64,000 bases of DNA from Colius striatus (Eukaryota > Chordata > Aves > Coliiformes > Coliidae): the NCBI RefSeq assembly GCF_028858725.1, contig NC_084767.1:2531501-2595500 (forward strand), read 5' to 3'. How positions within the stretch are numbered: position 1 is the stretch's first letter; every line of letters begins with the position of its first letter. The notes below the pieces were generated by a model that saw nothing but the letters and a program-made list of their open reading frames with translations, did no database searches and was not told the origin of the DNA. Shown here one piece after another: positions 24,069 through 35,900 of the stretch. Position numbers and translations under genes: made by a program.

Positions 24069-24074
24069 AGGGAG

Positions 24075-25370
24075 AAGTTATTTTAAAGAGGTTTTAAACT
24101 TAAATAAACATTCAAGTGTCCTCCTGCACAAACCCCATTAGAAAGGAAGCAACTGGGAGTGCAGAGCAGCTGTTCCTGGAGGTGCCAGTCCATCACTGCC
24201 ACAGTAACCTGGAGGTATGGCTCTGCCTATTAGCTGCCCCAAGAAACATCAGCGTATCACATCCCTGGGCAAAGTTTTCTTCTCCTGTGAAACCACAGGA
24301 TAAGGCAATGCAGAACAGGACCAAGCAGAGCATCGAGCAACACCACACTCCCAAATCTCACCTTGTCGGCCAACAAGCTAGCAAAAATTCTTCAAATAAG
24401 AAACAATGTTTGAAAAAGACAAATTAAGGTGGCTACTTCCACTTATGGGGAAAACCCAGGAACCTCTGGGACTTGGGATGAGTGAGGGTTTGCTTTTTAA
24501 GAAAGATCTTGTAAATAAAGCAGGAACAAGAGATTTTCTTTCTGAGGAACAGGGTGTGATAGTGAAAATCCACTGCTCTCCCTGATGGAAAAGAATAGGG
24601 TGAGAGACAGGAGGCATAGTACTGTAACTGAAACACTTGGCTGGAATAGGAGGAACTGGATGGAAAGTTTCTGTAGCTGAACAACTATTAGCATCATAAC
24701 CACCGAACACTACTTCCTTCACTACTAACATCAGAAGAAAGGGCAACAATTACATTTATTCTGCAGAGCTGAGCTTTAATGAGACCACTGGCTGATTCTG
24801 TGCAGCTGGAGGTGGGTGAAACACCGTTGGTGCTGACAGAAAAAAGGATGCTGCTGAATTACAGGATTTTACTATTTCACAGACGTTGAGGGAGAAAGCA
24901 GGACTTCTACCATCTCCAAACCATTGCATTAGCAAAGTAATGCAGTTACCTACTTAATGGTAATACATGCATGACAACCGTTACATTGTTATGTGGTCAT
25001 CAGGCCCTTACATCCCCTGGCTTGGGCACTGTGCCCTCGTGCTGTGACAAAAAGTCTTGTCTCAGGAGAGCTGAATGCACAGATATCTGCAAGTGTTTTG
25101 CATCTCGTCTTCACTGGTCTTGAAACAGGTTATGTCGCACTTTCCTAATGCTGTGTCGGTGAAGGGCGTTTGTGCATGTTTGCATAGCAAAGAAATATTT
25201 CTGCTACTCGTATTTTGCATCTTTTTGCCATCCTTCTCTTCATACATTTGAATGCAGCCCCAGGAGAACAGCAATATTAGAAAGCTAGTGTTCAATCCTT
25301 GCCAAAGAAAATGTCAACAGAAGGTATATGCATCACTTACGCCCAATGGTACGCTGCCTGCTCAGCATCC
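24075..25370. other. Intergenic, downstream of the Kazal pseudogene
   Basis: No confident gene. A minus frame at 25062-25295 (77 codons) starts with a short hydrophobic stretch and has several cysteines, but it has no splice or family support. Minus frames at 24378-24749 are hydrophobic and look accidental. Confidence 0.35.
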
Positions 25371-25379
25371 GGATGACAC

Positions 25380-27573
25380 TATTTGGGATGCTGCCACAGT
25401 AAGCAATGGGTGTTCAGGCTGCTTCTTGGTTTGCCATCCTCCTTAGTCACTGGAATGACTGCTGTTCCCAAGTCCCCAGGTCTCCCACGTTCTCTGAAGA
25501 AGGGAAAATCTGCTGTTAGAGACTCGGTATGACCACTTTCCCAAAGCAGGACAGGTTCTGGGAATGTAAATAAAACTCCCAAGTGATGCAAGGGAAAGAG
25601 AGTTCATCTGACTTAGCCACTAACAATGAAATGGTTTTACTGTCTCTAACTATTATAATTCCATCAGTCAACAAACCTATGCCACCTGAATATGCTGCAT
25701 CATTTGGATTTCCACTCAGGCTATTTTCTTCTCTCTGCTAAATCTTCACGATATGCCCCCAAGCACAAACAGCAAGTGAAGAGGGAGAAAAGGAGGATAA
25801 TTTGGAAAAGTACAGGGAAAGGCCAGGGGACTGTCACTCAGAAAGCATGTTCCTTCCATTGGACTGACATGTTATCGGCACAGATCCCACATTCAGTGGT
25901 GTAAGTGAAACCATCTGTGCCACAGATCTGCTCCGGCTCTCGGCCGGGGGGCCTCAACTGGCCAACCTCAGTGATGCCCCTGGGGCATCTGCTACAGCTA
26001 AGCTTTAAAGGGAAGAGACAAAAAGAGCTTAAAGTAATAAATTTCCAAGTGTTCCTCATTCTTCAGGAGGCTTGAATGAAGCTAAGGCACCGCTTCTATG
26101 AATGAAAAATAGTCAGGAAGCAATACACTGTGCGAACGCTCTTTGTTTGCAAATTCACAGTATGTTTAAATTTATGGGGCTGCACCTCAGCTGGTGAAAA
26201 TCTGGAAAACCCTCCTAGGCTGAGTGGATGTCTGCCAGCTGGAGAGAGACTCCTTCCCGCTCCTGCTTTCTGCTTTTCTCATATCTACTCGTTGATCAGC
26301 GGAGAGCACACAACTAGGGCCTAGAGCGTGGCAAAGAATCGAATAAAATCATATCAAACATTGGATTACGGCAAGAAAACACACATTTCTGAGTGTGTGC
26401 ATATTGGTGGATGAAACTGGTGGATACCAGAATGATATTGCCTTAAACACAGAGGGCTGAGGAAGTATTTTTCAGTTCCCAAACTAGTTTTTCAGCTAAG
26501 AGCCAGTTAAATAGACCTGTACAACTGACACAGTGAGTTTGTACAATTATTTCTGGATTTGGGGTTTTTTACTACTAAAAGTAGTAAAATCCCAAACATT
26601 TAAGTATACTCCTGAAAACAGAACAGTTTTAAAAATCAGGGGGATCAGTCTTGTCACTCTCCAGCACCCCTCAAGAGCATCAGGGTATCTAGGCCCATCC
26701 ACAGGACCCTCTTTTGATCAAGCGTTTGAATGAAGGTTAGGTACAGACACTGTCAAGGAAAAGTTGTGGAGGATTGTTTCAGGTCACGGATAGAGGAGTA
26801 CTGATGGTGGGGGGAAAAAACCCTTTCATTTCAGTATGAAAAGACTAAGTGTTGTTTTCTAAATCCCACTTATCAATCAAGACTTAAATTATTCACCTTA
26901 TTCTTCCTCCTCGTTGTGTTGTAAGAAAAATTACTGTAGACTCAGGAAACATTGATAAGGCTACAAAGTTAGACAAACAAGGAAAGAGAGAGAGGACATT
27001 TATATCTTTAAAATATTATCCCTGTGACATGTACAGGTCATGAATCCTGAGGCTGGACCCTCATCACTGTGAAATACATTGGAGCTTCTCAGCCCTTGGT
27101 GCAGCCCTGCAGCTCCGTGCCAGCTCTCCAGAGCTGGAGGGCTGCAGGAGCAGCTGCATGACAGTGTGCAAAGCTGAACCAGCTGCTTTTCATCAGTCCA
27201 TTTTAGATGCTTGATGTTGCAGTTGTAGTAGACACTGGAAAAGTCAGGTTTTTCCTCACTGCTTCCTTGAGTCAGGGTACAAGGCTACACCTGCAAATCC
27301 TTCTGTTCATGGCAAGACTGCGAAAATAAGAGTCCACTGAAGCAGGACTAAACCCATGCTTGCATCTGATCAATTTAGTGATTGTTTCTAACTTAAAAGA
27401 TAGGCTTTCCTAGCACAACAGTTGAATGATTTTTGAGAGTACCCTGACCATTTGGAAGCTGCTCAGGCTTTTAGCCATCGTGAGACAGTCAGCCCTGGGG
27501 CTCTGCAGCATTACGCACCTGAGAAGCAATGGAGCTGTAGGTCGAGCAGCACCAAAGCTCTGTCTTCCTCACA
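25380..27573 (-). pseudogene. Decayed single-domain Kazal (SPINK) gene
   Basis: Three relic exons can be placed. The signal exon (27573-27519) aligns without gaps to ovomucoid exon 1, including V-L-L and C-F-S at the same places and a GTGCGT donor, but has no ATG. The A exon (26002-25869) keeps the 134-nt length, phase 0-2, C1 (L-S-C-S-R), C3 (Q-I-C-G-T-D-G) and C4-C5 (T-E-C-G-I-C-A-D-N), but C2 is gone. The B exon (from 25493, TAG near 25380) has K-E-D-G-K-P where K-H-D-G-K-C is expected, so C6 is also lost. No exon 2 was found. The frames stay open, so this may be a recent loss. It sits between ovoinhibitor and ovomucoid in the same orientation, consistent with an extra tandem copy. Confidence 0.75.
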
Positions 27574-27579
27574 CTGGAG

Positions 27580-29530
27580 ACTGATACTGAACGTGATGTC
27601 TTTGTCTGACCATTGCTTCCTTGTGACCACAGGAAAAAGAAATGATCTAATTAACACACAGTCAGTAAGTAACCCTGGAACAGCTGTAAAACAACTTGGA
27701 GGCACAGAAAACAGCTCTGTCCCTGAGAAAGCAACTGCCCTGCTTTATAGAGTTGCATTGCTTCATCAAACACCCCATGAGCCTGGGGGATATTTAAACT
27801 CGAGTGTCAAGCTTTTCCCCTTCTCTGGCCTAGTTTTAGTGATTTATTCCATTAAGTCCTTTTTACATGAAACCTCTGTAACAACCACTTTGGCTTCTTC
27901 CCTGGATAACTCTGACTTAATCTCAACTTTTTGCTTCCTCGAGTCCACATTTGCCTTCGGTGTCATCAGACAATGAGCTCCACAGAGGAGGCTTTGGCAC
28001 AACTGTGCCCAGCTAATGCCATTCTGTTGGATCTTGACAGCTTTACTAAAAAGCTTTGCAAAAGCCAATGGTCAGAGATAAGTCCAAGTGAAAGCCTGCC
28101 AAAGTCCACAAGAAAAAAATTACTCAAGCCTTATCCCTGAGAGTAACCATGTAACACTTCGAGACTAAAGCAGCATGTCCTGCAAAAACACCCTAACAGA
28201 AAATGTCAAGAAGGTTAAATAAACCAAAGGAACATTAACATTGTTACAAAGTACAATAAGCCATTGTTAGTTACAAGTCATCTTGAAAAGTACATGCCAG
28301 GTACAGACACTAATGGCACAGAGGTACTACGGCCTCATTCCCTGGTACAATACCCATAGTATCTCCAAGTCAGGAACATTTGCCTTCAGCCTATTCTTTT
28401 AGTCAGCAACTCCAAGAGTGACTTTCCAAATCGATCCAAATAATTGTGTTTTTCTCTGGTAAACTACAATGGGATATTTTATTGGGGAGGTGCAGGCTGT
28501 GGTACAGAAGAAATCCTTTAAACTTGAAATATTGGATTTGCAATAAGCTTTGGTGACCTGGTATGAAGCTGGTGGTCATGGATATACCCATGTTGCCAAC
28601 AGATGAGGGGCAGTCCCTAGGTCCCCCTACCTTCCTGCTATCTATACAGACACCAAAGCAACTGTAGTGGTATCACCAGATCCTGAGCTCTTTGGCCTCA
28701 GAAAGGTGGGCAAAACACGACTATCAGGCAGAACTGCTTTGCTACGACTTGTATATTCAGCTAGAACTGGTCACAAGTGCACCTCTACATCCTTTCCTTT
28801 CCTGAATGGCTTTAGAAGGCTGCAGTGATATACCACGGCTGTCCCTCACCCCAGGGCTCATTTCTGCCCACCAGCCCTGAAGATACTCTGCTGCATTAAA
28901 TCAAGATATTTAAGCAAGACAACACTTCTGCTGTCTATGAATCTGAAGGGAGCTCAGCATTCCCCTCCTGTAGATTACATCCTATAGCAGCATCAGCATT
29001 CAACACTGAGGACAAATTCGGTGGAGACAAGACCGGGATCACCTTTACTGACACAGCAGCTGCTGCCTCTTCCATGGGACAGGCTGCACAGACAACGGGA
29101 ACCAGGACAGGGACAACTCTTGGCTAGGCCATCAATTTCTCTTTCTAGCCCACAGCAACAAAGCAATCCTCTTGAGAGCAAACTATCACTTTAGACATTG
29201 ACCTATGGAGGAGATGAACCATACACTTAGAGATGAAATTCCTATTCAAACTATACAGTCCATGATCAGGTCATTCAGAGATAATAATGGCAAAATGAGA
29301 CTAACATGGAGATTCTGAGGAGCAAGAAAGTGCTTAGGAGCTCCAAGGGGATATCATGCCCTCATCACAGCAGGGCTGTCACGGACACATGGCAGGAAAA
29401 GTTTAGCAACGTTGTTTGGTAGAGCAGAATACCAACAGAAAAATACCTATGCACCACTAGAAGTATCATGTCAGCAAGGAGAAAGGACAAAAAGGATGAG
29501 ACATGGCATTAAGACAGAGAAATGTTGCCA
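27580..29530. other. Intergenic between Kazal pseudogene and ovoinhibitor
   Basis: A 174-codon plus-strand frame at 27452-27976 overlaps the pseudogene signal exon on the opposite strand and has no domain or signal peptide. Nothing else stands out. Confidence 0.4.
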
Positions 29531-29536
29531 AATGAG

Positions 29537-29542
29537 TTTATT
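29537..29542 (-). promoter_or_regulatory. Ovoinhibitor poly(A) signal
   Basis: AATAAA on the minus strand (TTTATT on plus), about 122 nt downstream of the stop codon at 29664. The spacing is almost the same as in ovomucoid. Confidence 0.7.
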
Positions 29543-29663
29543 GAACAAGTATTTCAGGAGCTGGGGAAATGAGATAACTGAAGGAAAGTTGCTGGGGAAG
29601 ATCAGCCCATGGAAAGTCAGGTGCAAGGGAGTTTATCTTCCTGGGCTGGACTCTAGCAGAGAC

Positions 29664-29981
29664 TTAGCATTCAGCCATACGCACCAGGCTGAGTGTCCTG
29701 TTGCTTTCCCTGGTGAGAAAAGGAGAGAGAAAAGGATCAGATACTGAGTATATTCAGTGATGAAGCCTTGTTCCTCCCTTCACTAGCCCAAGTGTTGTCT
29801 GAGACAAAGAACAGTCTCAAAAGCCCAAATACTCATGAAAGGAAGGGGTTTACTCTTGTACATACAGGTAGGCACTGCAGAAGACACATTTGTTGCCGTA
29901 TGTTCTGCCATCAGAGCCGCAGTGGGGAAAATATTCCATGGTACAGATTGGAGAGATTTCTTTCATGTCCTTGCAGTGCTC
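29664..29981 (-). other. Ovoinhibitor domain 7 (P1 = Met)
   Basis: The A exon is short (116 nt), encoding [22 protein letters not shown] and N-K-C-V-F-C. The B exon ends R-M-A-E-C and the stop. It differs from domains 1-6 in length and core, and its M-E-Y-F-P-H-C matches the single-domain gene at 8-10 kb; the P-H-C-G-S-D-G segment also recalls human SPINK6. Confidence 0.92.
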
Positions 29982-32900
29982 CTGCACACAGAAGTTAGAT
30001 GTGAGTCCGCCTGAGAGCAAACCGTGACCCCCAGCATAAGGAAAGACACCCCACTGAGAAATGAAACTATAGCATTGTATCAACCCACTCAAGGTTTTCT
30101 TCTGGTGGCAGATGTGATCTTGTACTATTTCTGCTCACTAACATGTCTTTTCCTGCATTGTTACAGAGCAATGGGATGATCATTTGCTGTTTTATGACCA
30201 CTGTGTAATTCTCAAGGGATATCCTCAGGTCTGCATGCCACTGCTGCCCCATTTTGTAACCCAGAGCAAGTGATGGTCCCCCATGAGTGTAATTGACATT
30301 GGACCTCACTCTGTTTCCATCCTTTCCCACTCACTTTTGTAATATCCTCTTCACAACGTCCGTTCTTTCTTTTGCCAACACTGGCCCGATGCTCCCTGGA
30401 GGAAGGGGAGACCATCATTAGCTGCAACTTTCCTCATTAGGACTGCAGTGCAAGAACAAACCTCACTCCCACATAGTGCACAGGAGATTTTCAGATAAAA
30501 TAGCTTAGGATTGCACAAGGAATATGCTCTCACGGCCCAAGCACATGTCTTTGTAATAACACTCCCTCCAGCTAATGCATCCCCTGTGAGGGGCTCTGGG
30601 GTCAAACATCCATGTCAAACATCCATCAGGGCAAGCAGGAAAATGGAAGCAGACAGATGGGACCCGTCCAGCACCGAGTTTCAGAGAGAGCCCTCGCGTA
30701 TGACTTGGCACACATGGATCCAATCGACACCACTGGGAATTCCCCAGGAAGGAGGAGTACTTACACATTGTGGGCACACAGTGTACATTCACTGGCATAA
30801 GTGACACCATTTGTACCACAGACAGGGTCATAGATCATGGTGCAGGCCATCAGCTCTCTGCCATCCTCCAGAGTGGAAGTTGGGTACTGGCTGCAGTTGA
30901 TCTGGGGAACAAAGATGGCAAAAGGTCTGGCGTGGGCTCTGCTCTGTGCAAAGGTGCCCAGACACAACCCCCAGCTTCTGCCTCTGCTTTTTAGGATCTG
31001 CCATGGGATGGATTATGGTAATATATTAACTCCTTCCTCATGGAAAACATTTCCTTTCACAGCCCTATGCTGGAGAAGACCAAATCAAGGCTTGAAGATA
31101 GACATTACTCATTCAGCTTTGTATTTTTCATGATGCCCCTATAGCTGCTGAACCTACCAGGATATTACAAAATGCAGCTCTGAAATAATCTGCAAATCAA
31201 AAAGGCATGATTAATGCACTTCCTGCAAGAGGGCTGACTGCCACCAAGGTGTTTTTCACAGCCCACAAGAATGGAGGGGAGATGTGCTGACAGGCCTTTT
31301 GTTGCAACGGGACAGCTCTCCAAGTGTTGAAATCTGCCAGCAGGACTGTCAGAAGTAGGAGCTGATTTACACCAGTTGAAGAACTGGCCTTGTGTTGTAG
31401 CACTCCCAGTTTCTACAGTATGTGAGCTCTTCCTCCCTGATTTATGTATCTCACTTGGCCCAAGCACAAAGAATAGTCGGGAAACAAAGGAATGACATTT
31501 CATAGTTTGTTTGTATAGAAATGAAATATCTGACTCGGGATGTTGACTCTTTCAAACACATGCTAATGAGATGGCTTTGTTCTGTTATTCCCCAGTGAGT
31601 GTAAATAGTTTAGAGCTGGCCAAATACAGTTAATCTGGTATTTTTACAACATTCATTGTTGGTGTACATTAGATTACATTGCATTTACAACAAAAAAAAG
31701 AGGGGGTTGAATTCCCTGGTACATTAGGTACCAGCACTCAAAACACAGGCAGTTTTCTAATCTTTGCAGAACATCCCTCTGTAAAATGCAAGCACCCAGA
31801 AGAACCCCAGGTCCTCTGCATCCCCCTCCTGAACTGCCAAACCAGACTGTTAGGTTCCTGTAGCAGCTATGACAGAGTGCTGTGGGAAAGGGATTTCTTC
31901 TTGTAAAGTCTTAAATCATTTATGCTACCTGTCTCATAACTCATTCCTCACCTGTCCTCTCCTCCTCCCTCTCCCAGCTGCGTGCAGGAAGCACGGAATG
32001 TTCCTGCTGCAGGGAAGGTGATATTCACGCAAAAAAGGAAGGACAGCACAAGCTGTGACATCCCACTGGAGGCCACATCACCAAAACTAACCGGTGGTTA
32101 TTCAAGTTACACAATCAGCATCAGCTCAAGCTCTTATTGTTCCTTAAGTTTCACTTACTTCGTGAGTTTCCTCCCTGCACCTTCCATCATGCCTCTTGGA
32201 AACGTTGGTTCCAAACTCACTGGAAGAGAAGGCAGAGTTAAAAACACACAAGGAACTCTGTGGAGCTCTCAGGAGGTGACCTCCAGGACTTACATGTTAT
32301 GGGCACACAGCTCACAGTCGTTGGTGTAGGTGATACCGTCTGTACCACAGACCTCGTGCAGGATGAAGGGGCAGGCTGTGCTGGCTTCACCGGTCTTGGC
32401 ACCACTCAGGTATGTGCTGCAGTCAACCTGGGGAGAAATAACAACGCTGGGTCAGCTGCTGGGAGATGGAAGAGTGCCTCACCTGCAGTCTGTCCACTCA
32501 AAGCCTCCAGAGTTTAAAAGCTTCTGCCATGGGAAAATTAGTCTTTTTAAAGTTTAGCTTTCTATTATGAATTAAGTAACTGTGGTTGGGTTTGGTATTG
32601 TCTGCTAACAGAGAGAAGAAAGGAACAGCTGGCCAAAAAGATCCTTTTCCTAGAGCAGTAAGCATGCAAGTGTTAAAACAAGCACTTAAGGAATCTGATT
32701 TAAAGTGTTTGACATTAAGTCCAGCTTGACATAGTTAACTAAATCAGAGATTATTTCAGCTTTGTCAAAACAGCAGCAAGAACTGTTTCACCAGCTCCTA
32801 CTGAAAAGAAAATATTCACAACATCTAAAATATATCAGTTTAAATACTTGAGGATGAATAGACAAAACACCTATTGGAAGTCAACCCACAACAGCTAAGC

Positions 32901-35900
32901 ATCACTCACACTTCACTGTCATTTTGCATAGTTTCCCCAGTGCAGTGCCTCTTATTACACATATTTCCCACATGGTCCGGGAGCAAATTAAAGCAAATAC
33001 AGCATTTTAACAATGTGTCTTTAGCATAGAAAATATAGTGCAGTCCCTCAGGATGCATGAAATTATTTTTGGTGCTTCAGAGCCGCTCTGCATAAGCTGA
33101 ATAAATGCACTCAGCACATATTGTTACTGTGCAGGATGATAAAGCTATTTCTGTATGCATACCTAACAGCAGATTTTCCTGGCTGACCAGAGCACAAAGA
33201 CTTCTTTTTAACCTGCCTGTCTAATGCAGTGGAAATCCTAGCACTGAATGTATACACAGACATCTAACAGTCTCTTGTCTTCCTCCTTCTACAGTGCTAA
33301 AAAGGGGCTGTGAGGTTCTCGGGCTGCCTCTGATGATTTCTGTTCTGAGATCTGCAGTTTGTGACATTTTGTTTCTGAAGTCCTGGCCTGTTCCCATTCT
33401 CTCTTGCCCTCATGTACAGCACATTGGCAGCAGCTGCTGTGATCAGTACCAGCCCCGTGCATCATCCCTCCATGCACGTGGGAGCATGGTGAGTGCACTG
33501 ACGTCCAGACAGGGGCCTTCCTGGAGAACAGAGAGAGTAAGAAATGGCACTTATTGTGTAGGTAGTTACACTTACAGGAGTGCTTTCCTTCTTGCATCTT
33601 CCCTTATGGCTTTTCTTTACGTGAGTCCCATGTTCTCTGAAAGGGAGAGGTTGGTGTTAGCACGCTCACCAGTTAAGTCCCATGACATCCAGCTGCCCAA
33701 GAAAGCAAGCCAAACTTATAGCCAATATACACAGTACAGGAGACACCTGATTGCCTAATGGACCAGCTGAATCCTGAGCAGTAACAGACCTATCAGGTCT
33801 CAATGTGTGCTATGCATCAACTCCATCTATCCTCTGCTCAAATACCACAGCCCTCAGCGTATTCAGACTGAGAGTTGAGTCCCCACAGCTCCCCCAAGGA
33901 GCACAGAGCACTAGGGAACAAAAATCAAAGTGTCAGAAGCTTTAGAAGGTTGAAAGAGAATCAAAAAGAGACACACAGAAATACTGGTATCAAAAGAAAG
34001 GTCGTCTGGAGCATGGTTAGTCACTCCAAAAGAGAGTCTCAAGTACAGTACTTACAGGTTATGGGCACAGATGCCACAGTCATTGTCATAAGTATATCCA
34101 TCCGTGCCACAGACCGGGAGCAGGATCCTTGGACAGCGTATGTGGGCTTTACCATCCTTAATAATCCTTGATGGGTATTGACTGCAATCAATCTGCAAAA
34201 AGCAGGAATGTCAAACCTGGAGAAGCCTCTGTTCCGAGAAAACCCCCAACATAACCTCCTGCCATGTCTTTTGGGATGCTGAGACAACACAAACGCTACA
34301 GCTCAGTCCTCTCAAAACCAGGCTGAGTCAGTTCTGCACGAATCCTTTCTTGCACAGGGGCAACTGCACAGCACTGCATGGTTTGTGAGATGCCAGATCA
34401 CTAGGGTAAGTAGCTTGGTCAATCCTACATGCAAGATATGCCAAAAAAAAAAAAAGCAAGAAAAAAACCATAACAAAACAACCAACCAACCAACCAACAC
34501 CCCTCACAGTCCTCTTTTAATTCTGCAATATAGATATACACAAAACAGTGAAAGAATTTGGAACTTGGCTGACAATACATTTGAAAAGCATCTTCACAAA
34601 GAGAGATCTAAGCCCCAGCTGAGAGAATTCTACGTTTATGTGCTGGCATTTCCTAGACACCAGCTCTAGGACTTCTCATCTGATACACTTGGATCAAACC
34701 TTGAGGTGTGCTCCATATATTGGAATATGTCCCCACCCCAAAGGTTGGTGTAGGTATGAATTTGTGATGAAAACCCTGTGCCTAGCTCCCATCTGCCAGG
34801 CCTGTATGGACAATGAGTGCCTCAGGACAGATGGGATTTGTAGATATCCTCAACACAAGGGCCTAACAAGACTTAATAGACATGTGGGGAAAGTCAAGCT
34901 TCAGGCCAGCTCAATTTCAGAGTAGATGTAGCCTCAGAGAACCTTCACTTGATACAGCTAAGAGGATAAATATGCCTTATATTGAATACTTACCTCAGAA
35001 GTCTCCTGCTTGCATTTTCCCTTATGCTTTCTGCCAATATGAGCCCTGTGATGTCTGCAAGAGGGAAACAATAACATCAAAGAACTAAATGCTTAACCTC
35101 TTGGTCACAGTCATGTGTGAAACTAAGCAAACCACATCTTCAGACTCTATAAGAGTGCATCAGAATAGCTACATTACTTATTAAAAAGGTCATCACACCT
35201 GGTCATACATGTAGTTTAAAGTAATATTCTGAATTACTCCTTCCTCTGTCCAATCACTGACCAGCCCAAAGACTAAGCCAAGGAGCTGCCATCTGAGTTT
35301 TCAAGGTTTCCCCTCATAAGCACAAAGAATGTATCAGAAGGAAAATGAAGGAAAATCCAAAGCCAATCCAGTTTCTGAGAGACTTGAAATAGGCATAAGC
35401 AGAAATGCAGAAGAATGGTTTTCAGGACTGCAAAGCATTGCTGGCCACTTAGAAGGAGTGCTCTTTGTATGGCACTTACCCATTGTGGGCACAGATCCCA
35501 CATTCATTATCATATGTAACGTCATCTGTGCCACAAACTGGATCCAGGTTCCTTGGACAGGATACTAGCACTTTGCCCTCTTCAGTGGTTACTCTTGGGT
35601 ACTTATCACAGTTAATCTGTCAATATAAGGAGAAAGCTCTGGTAGAGCCCTTGCTATGAGAGGAACGTTGCTGCAAAACCTTTGTGATTCCATCTCGCAG
35701 TTCCCATTGTTTCTGCAACTGGACAAAGCCCTGAGACACTGAAGCTAAATCTTCAATCAGAAACAAGTTTCCTGAGTATTATCCTTAGGAATCAAGAAAA
35801 AGGGCTATCTTGGAGTAGGGATCCTTCAGGCAGAAGAATACACACAAAATTTTGGGCCCATTCTGATCAAAAAAGGTCTTGAATTTAGTTTTCACCAGTT

